Below are positions 21,487 through 32,690 of a stretch of DNA of 64,000 nt, piece after piece. Origin of the DNA: Sanghuangporus weigelae (taxonomy: Eukaryota; Basidiomycota; Agaricomycetes; Hymenochaetales; Hymenochaetaceae); the NCBI GenBank assembly GCA_033182465.1, contig CP137328.1:1488001-1552000 (forward strand), written 5' to 3'. A program made the translations under genes and the position numbers. Within the stretch, counting starts at the first letter, position 1. Each line of letters starts with the position of its first letter. Below the pieces are notes generated by a model. That model was given only the letters and a program-made list of their open reading frames with translations. It was not told the DNA's origin and made no database searches.

Positions 21487-22916
21487 TCGATGGAGGTATC
21501 CGCGTTCATTGTAGTTCCGCGTACTATCAGCGTCCCAGAAATGGATGCATGCAATTGCTTTAATCTCAGTCAGCTTTGCCTGACGCTGGCGACTATCGAA
21601 GGCATCCGCCGAATGTTTTTTTCTCAAGGAAATTCTGATACGTACGCATCGAACGTCCGCGATGCTTCGTGTCGACAAGCGACCCGGGTGGGCCCAATTA
21701 CCCACAGCGTGCATCGAGGTGCAGGATTGGAGGGTTCTTGTGCATATTTGCAGCAGGTCTCATGGATTTCAAATAGTCAAATGCCAAAAAGGATCGCCGC
21801 CCAGTGGTGCATGCAGTACCTGGCTGTCGTATCGTAGATCGGTACATTGCCTACCATACACTTTGAATCTATTCTGCTCGACTTCCTACTTGTTTGCGGT
21901 CTCGTCGCAGTCAAAGATCTTTATCTTCGCATTTGCATACAATTACTCCTTTACGTCTTCGTTTCTTTTCAGCGTTTAGCAAGTCGCTTTTTACGATCAA
22001 CGCACTTGCGTAGACCGAAAACCATCGGGGTCGAAGCAATAATATGTGCATTTCAGGAGGTCTACTATAACATATCAGCGTTCCAGCAGGTCTATGTATA
22101 AATGTAGCTCGGGTCTGTCCAAATATCTGAGGAAACCCGTTCAGCGGCAACTTTGGAATTATGGAATGCCATGAAGTCCGCATCGATGGTCAAGAGATCG
22201 ACGTCTGCTTCCTCGTCCTTCACAATAAACATTGTGGAAAGACAAAGCAAACAAAGCGTGGGACAACTAATCTGCTCCAAGTTGCTATCAAGCGAGCTCG
22301 CAAGAAGCGACGTCGGGACAGTCTTGCAGATATGGCAAAGGGGGAGGCGGGGGTTGTGAATAAAATCGAGACAGCGCGGCCGACCGACGTCAGAGCCGAC
22401 GCGCGCAAGAAATGTGAGTTGGGTCAGGTAAAGCAAGAGCAGATACGATTATACATGTTGATTTGATGATGTTCCTATCCAATAACAAGACAGCTGTAGA
22501 CACCTTCGTCGTTCATTTCGTGTACACGAGCCAGAAATAACGTCAATGAGAATCGCAGAAAAGTTTTGGACAAGACGTTTTCAAGCTGATGATCCCAATT
22601 GACTTCAGGCCACGAGCATAGACATAGGTGCATGTCCCTTTCTTTTTCGATTAGGTACAACGGAAAAAGGAGAGTGTAAAGGAATTCGAACTATTTTTGT
22701 GAAGCAGCGACGCGCTTTCTTCGTGGCTTGTAGTCTAGGTAACGTGACCGCGCATGAGCAAACCCTTCTGCGGGCCGGTCCTCGGTCTATTCCAACCACT
22801 TCCTCTACCACAAGCGCAAAGACAAACAACAACCCCCAATCTGCATATCAGAATCCCGAAACGACACGATCCATCACAGCTTTCATAACTACCATTTTTG
22901 TATAATCTGCATTCAA
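21487..22916. other. intergenic, weak ORFs only
   Basis: A plus-strand frame at 22161-22466 has a basic run (KRARKKRRR) that recalls the neighbouring basic proteins, but I found no start context or splice partners that make a gene. The rest shows nothing I recognise. Confidence 0.35.
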
Positions 22917-24298
22917 ATGGTGTCTACGCGCAGTATGATGATCGAACGTGCCTCTCGGATTACTCAACACGAGGCGACTATCAAAGGCGAAACCGGAGCA
23001 AGAGCCACCGCACACCAGCCTGTTGTCTGCAACGTTGCCGATCAAGAGGGCGTCCCTGCTCGAGTCCCTTTAAAGCGCATCAAAAATGGAATCGAAAGCA
23101 ACAAAGCCTTGAAATCCGCAAACGCCGTAGACAACAATGCCACTAAAGTTGTGGCTCGTGGTATGGCCAGAGATGCTGCAGCAGGTCATGATTGGGAAGA
23201 AGGAAGGCGGCGTGAGTGTGATCTTATCGGTCATAGAAAGGCTTGACCTGATTATCTCTTGTAGCTAATTCTCCAAGCACAGTTCAAGCCACGTTCAAAA
23301 CCGAACGTGCTTCAGTCGTAGTTAATTTTCGTCTGAAGCCACTCTCGCTCAATGAATGCACATGTAAGTAGATGCTATCGGTTAGCCTTCGATCCATCCT
23401 AACTGTGCCATTAGCAGCCCCCGAAGGATTAAACGAGCGAGACAGAATCGGCAGCGAACCTGAGAAAAAAGGCCGCAGGACGCAGAGGAGTGGGATGGCG
23501 ATCAACGACAAGGAGCCGGAAGATGGGGTTCTTCTCAGTCTCAGAAAGAGGAGAACACCCACCCGACCACAAAGGTCGAACAATCGGCTGCAAGAGTCTG
23601 AAGATAAGAAATTGAATGCCGTCTGCGGAGCAGAGGACGCCGATAAGAAAACGAGAAGGAAAGAAAAAGCAATCTGGCCGGCCGCTTCCAAGAACGCATC
23701 AACTGGATCCAAACGTCACCGAGATGAATCGTGCAATGACATTAATAATGATGAACTTCTGGCTACAGACTCAGTACCTTGCCGTCGAGTTCGTCAGAAA
23801 TCTGACATACCTTCCAAGAGAAAGTCATATGACGCGGGGAAGCAGACGCCCACAACCACGGCACATCGGGCAATAGGCGAACGGAGGGGACCAGTAGTAC
23901 CTCGCGACGGTTCGGCGACCGCAGAAGCTAGGCGGATACGTGTCGGCGATTTAGAACATGTCGCATCGATACTGATGGACATACGGCGCTCGACCCGGTT
24001 GGCTCATGGAACTGAGCAGACTCCTTCCTCTCAGCCACCGTTTTTCGTCCAGGAGATAATGACGGGTAGTACCATGCGTCCACGAGCCCTGTCCCCGAGA
24101 CCTCGTGTCAAAGACCGATTCCGGACAAAGCCTACCATGGAGCAAGGCGGCGTCGAAACGCCATCTTGTGATGCTTTAGATATCGACTCGATGGACTTCG
24201 TCAGGATTGGAGGTCTGTCGTCACCTCCCGTCTCGGGAGTCAGGCACACCCTGACAAGGCATTGGCCTTTACGCATAGGCCCAGATGTTGCCTCCTAA
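22917..24298 (+). CDS. basic, disordered protein of unknown function
   Basis: Three exons, 22917-23211, 23265-23363 and 23418-24298, encode 424 residues with phase-consistent introns (GTGAGT and GTAAGT donors). The last acceptor could also be at 23414, adding one residue. The protein is rich in Arg, Lys, Glu and Ser with several basic clusters (LRKRRTPTRPQR, KKTRRKEK, SKRHRDE), which suggests a nuclear location and little fixed structure. No domain recognised. It follows F-box copy 2; a similar-looking basic protein follows the F-box pseudogene, but I could not show that the two are homologous. Confidence 0.6.
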
Positions 24299-24969
24299 GC
24301 AGGAGAGACGCATTGCTGAGACAATCGTTCGTCAGAAAGCACAAGACTTTATGTTGGTTATGGAGGTGTGGCTCACCATCGGAACAGCGGCCCCGAAGAT
24401 ATTCTGATCGATCGCTTCGTTTCTCATCCGAATTGATGTTGTAGGACAATGTCTATCCTTAATTTTTGCACTTGTATTGGACGAGCGCTGGCTGATTGCG
24501 CTATTCCCGGGAAATTTTCACCATCTTTGAGTCTTGCTGCTGCAGTGTGCTTCATGATCGATGCGAATAACAGTCGAGCAAAAGTGGGTACGAATTTTGT
24601 GTTCCTGCTTCAGGGAAGGAGCTATGAGACTTTCAAGACCAGCGTGTAAAGTAAGATTGATACTGCGTGGAGAACAGATCGTCCTCGACAAGATTCGCAA
24701 TTTTGCATGTTGGGCAAGACGAGATTGAAAAGTCGTCCTAGTCGAGCATCCTGTGACGGAATTTCCTCACGTGTATGTATAAATGACGAAGTCGTGACAT
24801 GACAGTTACATAACTTATAAAAATAAAGTAAGTAACTCGCGAGTGGTTCCTGTGCTGGTGGCTTTGAATTTGTCGTTTCTTCTCGAATTACCTTGAAGAC
24901 AGTAAGGAGCCGCCTTCCAGTTTTCGCCAAATACGCTCTGAATCAGTTCACCTGGTCAGTATAAGTGAC
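24299..24969. other. intergenic, no gene seen
   Basis: 671 bp between the basic protein and the F-box pseudogene. Short frames on both strands are unsupported. Confidence 0.4.
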
Positions 24970-25914
24970 ATGGACCGTTTGCCATATGAGATCCTTTGCC
25001 ATATCTTCCTGAAAACCCTACCAGTATCTGTAAACGATGCGACGCAAACGCAGGTGCATACGCAGGCTGAGAACTCTGCTCTTTCGATCCGCATACCTCT
25101 GCACTTATCCCAGGTCTCGCAGTCCTGGCACAAAATCTCGTTTTCTCTCGGAGAATTGTGGTCATATCTATATCTCATTCGAGCAGGAGGATAGTCTGTG
25201 GAAGCGCAAAGCAGGCATTGAGGTTTTCTATGCATGGCTGTCGAGGACAAACGATTCACCGATCAGTTTCGGATATATATGTACCTTTTCGGAACTCAAA
25301 ATGAAGAGTTGCAATGCGATATCGAGAAAGTCATCGCGACGTTTCTGAGAGAACAACGAAGGTGGAAGGATGTCGTTCTCGTACGGGAAGGTCATCGTCT
25401 GTCGGATGACTTCCCAGGTACAAATGCGACCGAAATGCCTTTGCTATCATCTTTGTCTTTGATTTACATGACGGGCAATCCTTATGAAGCCCCATTGGCA
25501 CTCATCAATATATCGCGCTCTCCAGAACTGAAGAAACTGCGTCTTCGAGGTCAGTTCGTTCTTGAGTATGGAGGGGAACCACTCTATGCGTTGGAGGAAC
25601 TAAGTGAATGGCACTTCCGGGATCCGTATACCTGGACTGTTTCTGATGCCAGAAATTTCTGAGGATCGCCCCCAATATGAAAGCATTCGTTGTCCGGACT
25701 CACATACGCGATGCTCCACATCTGGCAAGTGGAAATACTAGACTAGTAAGACTTTCAAGCGCCCGGGCTCCCTACTTGCGTCTGGGTCGACCACCAGGCT
25801 TAATACTTACAAAGATGGATGGGACGAAGCTCTTTTGATACGGGAGCATCACTTTCCCTTCTTTCACGATTTCGGAGGACAGTTCCCTCCCTTTCCATTT
25901 CGTCGTGAATAAGA
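24970..25914 (+). pseudogene. F-box pseudogene, copy 3
   Basis: Begins MDRLPYEILCHIFLKTLPVSV, an F-box close to copies 1 and 2. The reading frame shifts once near 25175 (after GELWSY) and back near 25290; a stop follows at 25660-25662. The body matches the paralogues (FYAWLSR, FLREQRRWKDV, DDFPGTNATEMPLL). Beyond the stop most similarity is lost, but the family C-terminus survives as FPPFPFRRE at about 25884-25911. A shorter protein from part of it cannot be excluded, yet loss of the frame in the conserved N-terminal third makes a working F-box protein unlikely. Confidence 0.8.
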
Positions 25915-26505
25915 CTTGGGACGTCTAACGATGTAAGATGACCATCAGATCTTTTCGTGGTAAAGGTCCATAGATGAAAGTTCTTGTAATCCACAACTGT
26001 ATTACACAATTTTATGGGGCTTGCTTCAAGAGAATTCGTCTATGTGTTCGTCGCAGCAGCGGTTTCATGATAGCGTTTCCCGTCTGCATTCTCGAAGTCA
26101 GCGGATTTCTGCTTACTGCGACAATTTGTACCCGGTTCATTCTGTAGAAATCTGCCTATATCACATAGGAGAAGCGCTGAAAGCGAGCGCAGGCATTTCT
26201 CGCATGTGCTTTCAGGGAGTACATCTGTTTCAAAATAAAATTTCCGTAAAATACCAGCTTGCCTTTGTCTCTAGTTGTCCAGTGGCCACTATTGTTCGAC
26301 TGAGCCACGTAGCGTGGCGATCAATAACAGACAATGCGCTTGTGGAGCGAGGGCCGCATTTGTCCATTCCCACAGTGGTGGCTCAGAGAATTCTCGGCCA
26401 TATAACAACACGGACGCCACTTAATATTGGTAGACGCTCATTCAAATTTCACCTGCTCGATCAGATATTCGCGACGCAGGATCTGCATATCTTCCTGGTC
26501 TTCGT
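25915..26505. other. intergenic, one long unsupported ORF
   Basis: A 220-codon frame (26021-26683) crosses this region and runs into the next gene in another frame. Its composition is unlike a real protein and it shares no motif with neighbours, so I treat it as chance. Confidence 0.35.
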
Positions 26506-27639
26506 ATGGACAACAGTTGTATTACCGATCTGCACGGCAAAGGTAAGCACTATTAAGAAACAGTTACCACACACTACTGAGAAAATTCTACAGTGCGCTC
26601 CGAACGAAAAGACGTCAGTGTCAATGCTCGCATTACAAGAGTCAGGCAGCGCAGAAAAAGGGGGCTCCGGTTCACTCGAGTGAAGAACGAACGAGCTAAG
26701 AAGGCTAAGGCAAAGGTCTTCAAAGCGACTCGTTCAAGTGGCTCAAGAGAACGCGTTGGCACGTCCAAATGCATTCGAGCGAAGGCGAAAGAATCATTAA
26801 CCAGCACAAACACAGCTGCGTACAAGCTCAAAGAAGAACGCGAGGAATCGTCGGACAGTGCGATAGTGATTACACGAACGCTAAGGTCTCGAACTCTTGC
26901 AATAGCTGTTCAAAGAGCGACAAAGGCCAAGAGGTATCGGAGCCTAGCTCCGGAGCCATCGGAAGGATTGATCCAAGCAGAGAGGGAGCGCGATAGGCTG
27001 CCATCTCCTCTCCCATTTGAAGATAATCCCATAGCATCGGCTTATTTAGCCATGGCCAGACCAGGTGGGCAAATTCAGGACGAAGACAATACACCACGGG
27101 CAACTAATGATGACGGAGTGGCGTCGGATAGGGAAGTGGGGCCGACTAGCTGGATCGCTATGGAAACGGACGAGCTGGATGGAAACATGGATCCGGGGAC
27201 TGAAGATAGCGAATCGCAGCCTAGGTCTCGACCAACGCCAATGGATCATGCAGGCCCGCAAGAAATTATCATGGAGGAGCGGGAAGATCAACACGACCAC
27301 CATGGCATGAGTGCCGGGATTAGTGTTTGTCAAAGCGAGATGAACACAAACGACACAACAAGACTATACATATCTTGTGCGAGTCGACAAGAAGAACGTG
27401 TCAGTGTCGGAAGGCATGCAGGAAGGGGACCTAGACGTACGAAGAACATGTTCTTTGACGATCCACGAGACGATAACTCTCCATCTAACTCGCCTGAGGA
27501 AGATCCTGCACCACTCCCTACCATCAGACTCTACGACCGACGTCCATTCGTAAATCAGGCACTGCCGAGCCACGAGACTACCATCATCCATGATAGAATC
27601 CACAAACCGGAAAACTCGCTCTATTGGTTCTCAGGCTAA
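26506..27639 (+). CDS. basic/acidic disordered protein of unknown function
   Basis: A short first exon, 26506-26542 (MDNSCITDLHGK), joins 26594-27639 across a 51-nt GTAAGC-CAG intron to give 360 residues. The N-terminal third is very basic (VRQRRKRGLRF, KNERAKKAKAK), the middle and end are acidic and Pro/Ser rich, ending YWFSG. It looks like a nuclear, mostly disordered protein. No domain recognised. The large open second exon is well supported; the tiny first exon is the weaker part, though its splice sites and phase fit. Confidence 0.55.
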
Positions 27640-28090
27640 TCGCACTCCGAATGGATTCTTTCTCTCCTGGACGACATTGAGTTTTCAATATGCGATAAAT
27701 TCAAGAGAATCGACGCACCTAATGCAGTTTTCCTACAATAAACTTTGCATAAGCATACTATAGATCTTTCACATATATAATGTATACGCTCTCCGTGCTT
27801 TCTATACAAAGGGTCTCATGCTGTCCTTTCGCGTCGCCGGTGCTACACTAGTCTAGTCAGTATCTCAGTCTCAAGAACCATCGTCTCTCATTCGAAAGGG
27901 CAATCTGGTGCACAACGTCAAGCAGCCTTGAAGCAGGCAATATGAAAGACGGGTGTTGATTATGGTAGGTAACTTGAAATCTGTAGTCTTGTAAAAGCCA
28001 TGCACGTGACCGCACTCTTGTACCGCAGACAATAAACCTCACGGATGGGGTGGAATGCAGTTTCGTCTATCATGATCCTTGTCTTCAATC
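27640..28090. other. intergenic upstream of RAM1
   Basis: 451 bp; no gene seen. Contains the RAM1 promoter by position. Confidence 0.4.
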
Positions 28091-29860
28091 ATGTCCCTCA
28101 AGCACAGTAGCGAGGATGGATATCCAACTCCAACTTCAACGGAGCAAAGGCGGTTAGAGATCATTCTGTCCCAACACAGACCGCCGCCGGACCATCCAAA
28201 GCCAACTCTCCAGAAAAATGTACATATGCAATGGCTCGTTCGAAATTTCAGTCAAGGTTTTCCGGAGAGATTCATCAGTCAGGATGCGAGTCAGCCGTGG
28301 TTGTTCTTTTGGACGCTTCAAGGATTCTACTTCATTGGTGCGGAACTCGATCCTCAAAATAAGCAACGGTATGCGTTTTTATATGGACGTACAGAGAAGA
28401 CGCGAAGCTGAACTCGATGGAAGTTGCATAGATACAATCATGGCGTGTCAACATCCGGATGGAGGTTTTGGAGGTGGACCGGCTCAATTTTCTCATCTGT
28501 TGTCAACATATGCCGCTGTAAGTGCCCTCGCGTGCGTCGGTCGCCCTGGGCCAGGAGGCGGTTGGGATCAGATTGATCGGTGAGTTGTATATCCTTCTCG
28601 GCACACTCCATAAGAATTCCGACTGATCTTCATGATAGAGCAAAGTTGTACTCGTTCTTTATGTCTCTAAAACAGCCAGATGGGTCATTTCTCGTATCCC
28701 GAGATTCTGAGGTCGACATTCGCGGAATCTATTGTCTTCTCTGCGTAGCGACTCTTTTGAATGTGCTTACACCCGAGCTCGTCGCAGGAACGGCTAGCTT
28801 TGTTGCGTCATTACAAACATATGAAGGCGGATTCGCTAGTGCAAGTCATCCATATTACATCGCCGACACACCTTCCCTTGAAACACTTGCCGACTATCCA
28901 AGACCCGCACTTGGAGAAGCCCATGGCGGATATACCTTCTGCGCGCTTGCCAGCTGGATTCTACTGCGTCCCCTCATGGATAAGATGGAATTGGAACGTG
29001 TTCCAGAGATAAATATTAGAAATCTGACTCGATGGCTGGCTCTGATGCAGGGCTCTGAGATCGAACTGGGCGGCTTTAAAGGTCGTACAAACAAGCTTGT
29101 CGATGTGTGTTACTCTTGGTGGGTTGGAGGTTGCTTTGCGTTACTGCGATCTCTTGGGGGCGGTGTACACCATACTGTTCCTAGCCAGCAACAGGTTGAT
29201 AACGAGGATGATGACGAGCAATGGTCTGATGTTGATGGTAACGAGCCGCTGTCCTCGCTGTGCTATTCTAACCGAATGTGCATCGCAGATGATGTCTTCA
29301 ATCGCTTCGCCATACAGGAATATGTTCTTTATGCTGGACAACATCCGACTGGCGGACTGCGTGATAAACCTCCGAAGTGTGTTTTCCTTCGGCTTAATAT
29401 TTCCTCTACCGTTCATTCTGGATTCATTTAGAGTATCTGATGCGTATCATACGTTATATGCACTTTCCGGACTGTCTACCGCGCAGCATTACGCAGCCCC
29501 GTCCGAAGAGGTTCGCGAAAGGCTGCGTAAAGAATGGAAGCAGATACACGGTTTGTTACATGACCTGTCTCTTCGTGAAATCGAGTTCATCCTCGCCTTA
29601 TGGATCGTACCCAGATGATCCGCTTGACGAATGGCACAGAGCTGCATATGTTGAAGCTCGCGCCTGGAGTGAGGAAGAAGGCGCCTCGATGTACATTAAC
29701 GGTCCTGGTGATCGTCTGGTACGTAGCCACTATCCGTCCACTTCCGAAGCTTACATGTTCGGGTTGCTTCGACCAGAATGCAGCGCATCCCGTATTTAAT
29801 CTTACGATAACTCACGTTGGAAGGATCATGTCGCATTTCTATAAGCAAAATCAATCGTAG
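28091..29860 (+). CDS. RAM1: protein farnesyltransferase beta subunit
   Basis: Zinc-containing catalytic subunit that adds farnesyl to CaaX proteins such as Ras and mating pheromone precursors. Six exons: 28091-28368, 28424-28579, 28639-29376, 29432-29550, 29615-29718 and 29777-29860, giving 492 residues. Barrel motifs include CQHPDGGFGGGPAQ, KQPDGSF, EAHGGYTFCALASW and GGFKGRTNKLVDVCYSWW. Zinc ligands are Asp300 and Cys302 in LVDVC and His397 in SDAYHTLYALSG. The first intron is a choice: acceptors 28-31 nt after the donor keep frame, but the 55-nt intron ending at 28423 fits local intron size and a CTGAAC branch site. An acidic insert near 320-345 (NEDDDEQ) is typical of fungal versions. 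Confidence 0.94.
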
Positions 29861-30322
29861 TCGAAGCCGTGCATTGAAGTGTCTGAATTGTAAGCAAGTC
29901 GCCGCTCTCGTTGGCAGTATCTCAGTACCTCATAGATCTCATACAGTGTGGCATAGAACGATTCAATGGAAAACTTTACCGATTTCTAGACAGTGGACGG
30001 ATATTCATAACTTATGCTTCGGATTTTCACACGCGACACAGCCGTGGCTTGCGGTTTTGGCAAGGTTGAACCGCAGTAATGTTAGGAGACTTGGCAAATA
30101 TATAACTTCATTCTATTGATAGATCGTTTTCAAACCACAAATCCCCAAGCCGAAATGAGTACAGGACCGATGAGAATATATACATTGAGGATCACAGGAA
30201 ACTTAATCGTCACGATGCGTTGTTTTGATAGAGGGAGCAGGGAAATAAGAGGCAGGAAGTGGAGCTCTTGCGCACAGCGCAAAGAGATCGGGAACGATTG
30301 CCGTCAAATTTCCGGGGCAAGT
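29861..30322. other. intergenic, no gene seen
   Basis: 3' regions of RAM1 and of the convergent small ORF. Two short plus frames are unsupported. Confidence 0.4.
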
Positions 30323-30790
30323 CTATAGGTTGACAATGCTGCACCTTCCGGTTCTCTGGTAGTTCGCGAATGCGTTCGCAGTTTCTACGCGGATACGCTG
30401 CGCCAGGGTGGCTGCGTCGATATGTACGATACCCCCGTTATGAAGCCGAAACAGGATGTCAAACCACCAATAGCTGTCATTCTTCGGTGGAATACCCGTG
30501 TCACCACCGCTCACGATTCTATCGATATGATTATCGAGCGAACTGACGGACCTGAACTGGAGACTTGAGAGCAAATTGACGAGATGTAAGACGAGCACTG
30601 GTGGAGGCTGGAGAAGCATCGGTTGTACGCCCAATTTCTGCCTGCTCCTCAGATCACTACCCGGATAATACAACGTGCCGACGGAAGTGAGATACTGGTT
30701 GCTCGTGTCGTTCGGACTCCCAGCCACGAAGAGGCGCCATTGATTTTGCGCGTCGACCAGGATGTAAACCGATCCGATGTAGAACGACAT
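30323..30790 (-). CDS. hypothetical protein, 155 residues
   Basis: A single open frame starting MSFYIGSVYILVD. It shows an even, protein-like composition with a hydrophobic N-terminus, a central PPPVLVLHLVNLLSSL segment and DSYWWFDILFRLHNGG. I do not recognise a family. No introns are evident. The frame could be a real small gene or a chance ORF; the length and the alternating hydrophobic pattern make it more likely than not, but only slightly. Confidence 0.4.
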   Translation of the reverse strand: MSFYIGSVYILVDAQNQWRLFVAGSPNDTSNQYLTSVGTLYYPGSDLRSRQKLGVQPMLLQPPPVLVLHLVNLLSSLQFRSVSSLDNHIDRIVSGGDTGIPPKNDSYWWFDILFRLHNGGIVHIDAATLAQRIRVETANAFANYQRTGRCSIVNL

Positions 30791-31925
30791 GCTGCAAGAA
30801 CCGGAGCCTGATATGTCCTAATACGATAGTTCGGTTAATAATCAGATGAGTATTAAAGGACCCTTAAAACACCCACTGAATAAAGAAGCTGAGTGAAGAT
30901 GATGGAGGAAGGATGAAGAAGAACTGCCTTGCTCCACCAGCGGTGAACTGCGCTTCTTTATAAATTGCCCGACGTTGTGGCTAGCCTTATGGCAGAATGT
31001 GGCCGCAGTAACCATTGAAAGGCCGAGAAAATCTGAAAAAGAAAACAACGCGCAGCTTAACGGAAGCTGTTTGTGAATGAACGAGTGGACGGCGGAGAGA
31101 TAGACGCTATCCAGCTCGCTTGCCTTTGTATGCTGCGTGGACGAAGCCTACTGCAGAAACGTCTGTCTTGAGCCACACGGCGGGGCAAAGCAAGTTGCAT
31201 CGGTCATTCGTTGGCTTTACATGTAAGGGCACCTGCTGCCTGCGCATGTTCCTTTGTTCCTGTTTCGGAGATCCTCAGGACCTCTAGCGATCGCTACGAC
31301 AAATTCAGTCAGCCATCAGCTGAAACCGCTGAAACACGATATATTGAGGCAAGTTACACTATCGTCACCATGAAAGGGTATCACAAGACATGTCATCTTT
31401 CATCACCAATCTCCGGTTTTCATGGTTATTGACATCTTCTGACCTAAGGTTTAGGTAGACCGCTGACTCTATATACAGTTCTCCAGCGCAAAGGGATACT
31501 AAAACGTCGGGAACACCCCGAAGTGAGATGATTGCGAGAGAGCGACTCTCTATTGTATTCTTGCTTTTGAATAGAAAGAAGCATCTTGATTCCCCTTACG
31601 GCATGGCTCTCGAGGAACCATATGTCCTCGAGTTCCAGAAGCGCAAGACGCGCTAATTTCGCAGGATCTAGACCCGGAGGTTGTCTGTGAGATCCCGTTG
31701 ATCGAGATTAACTTTCAACATTTTTTTGAACTTCGGTTTTAGATACTCCATTAGTGCCGATTTACTGAAAGTTGGTGCAGACCAGTTGCAGACCCTGCCT
31801 CGGCTCTCATCGATATCGACGAGGCGAACTTCTGCATATAAAGTCAAGAAAACAATCACGGGACCTTAGGACTGGCCATGGGAAGCCATGTATTTGTGCA
31901 AATTTCTCTCTCACACAGAGTCCAA
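30791..31925. other. intergenic, no gene seen
   Basis: 1.1 kb between the small ORF and lectin E. ORFs at 30842-31048 and 31211-31432 have no supporting features. Confidence 0.4.
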
Positions 31926-32690
31926 CTATTCAGAACTTTCCGCCACTATCACCCCATTTCTCCTTGTCATTACCGTGGTCGTCGTAACCGTAGTAGTAGT
32001 CGTGGTTGTACTCGTAGTCGTTGTCTCGGGAATGTTGGTTTCTGTAACAGTAGTCACTTCTGGGACCTTATGGTCTTTCTCCACACAGCGTTGGAGCTGC
32101 CACAACTGATGTCGAGACCCAGAAATCTTCGACCAGAGGTTTACCTTATCGTTTCCCAGGTGAGAATGATGGAAACAGAGAGAAGAAAAGAGGCACCTTC
32201 GTTCCGGGAGTGGGATCTCCATTGTCCAAATCGAACGAATAAGGAGTGTTTGGCCAAGAAATTCTTTCCGCCACAAAAACAGCTCAGAACGCAAAATATC
32301 AGGCATTGGATAAATACGATTACCGAAATACATTATGGCCTTCTCCCGGCTCATTCTCGACCACCCATGCAGCGGGATAGTTGTTCGCTATGACAGGAAA
32401 GCCATCTCCGAGACCCTTTTCAATATTCAGGTAGGCTCTTGAGTGCGCACTTCGAATGTACCAGCCATCTCCGAGGATCCCGAATTCCCACTAAAAGCGG
32501 ATGCAGTTGTCCATTCGAGGTTCATAATGAATCATTCAGTGGATCGTCACTGCCAAAGCGTATAGCTTACCTGCTGGTTCTCGAACCCATGTCGCGGGAA
32601 CCCGATTATACTCTTATTGTCACCACCGGACAGGTCGATGACCGAGTCACTTCTGAGGTTCCGCATGACATATACGCCTGGCTCTAGCAT
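31926..32690 (-). CDS. ricin-B-like lectin, copy E, Thr-rich tail
   Basis: Minus-strand exons 32690-32571, 32490-32324, 32263-32197 and 32144-31926 encode 190 residues. It matches copies A-C exon for exon: start MLEPGVYVMRNLRSDSVIDL, the QxW motif (QQW) split by intron 1, GDGWYIRSAHSRAYLNIEKGLG, NNYPAAW, and a second QxW-like HQLWQL before Arg-Cys. The tail is Thr-rich (TTTTSTTTTTTTVTTTT) and ends in an acidic Glu-Ser-Ser-Glu. The frame stays open upstream to 32825, so a longer N-terminus is possible. It lies 22 kb from the main array, so the family has dispersed within the window. Confidence 0.84.

Noticed and set aside
26021-26683. 220-codon plus-strand ORF
   Set aside because: Overlaps the better supported basic-protein gene in another frame and shows no protein-like pattern or family motif.
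30842-31432. Short ORFs on both strands between RAM1 and lectin E
   Set aside because: No splice links, no motifs and low-complexity composition.
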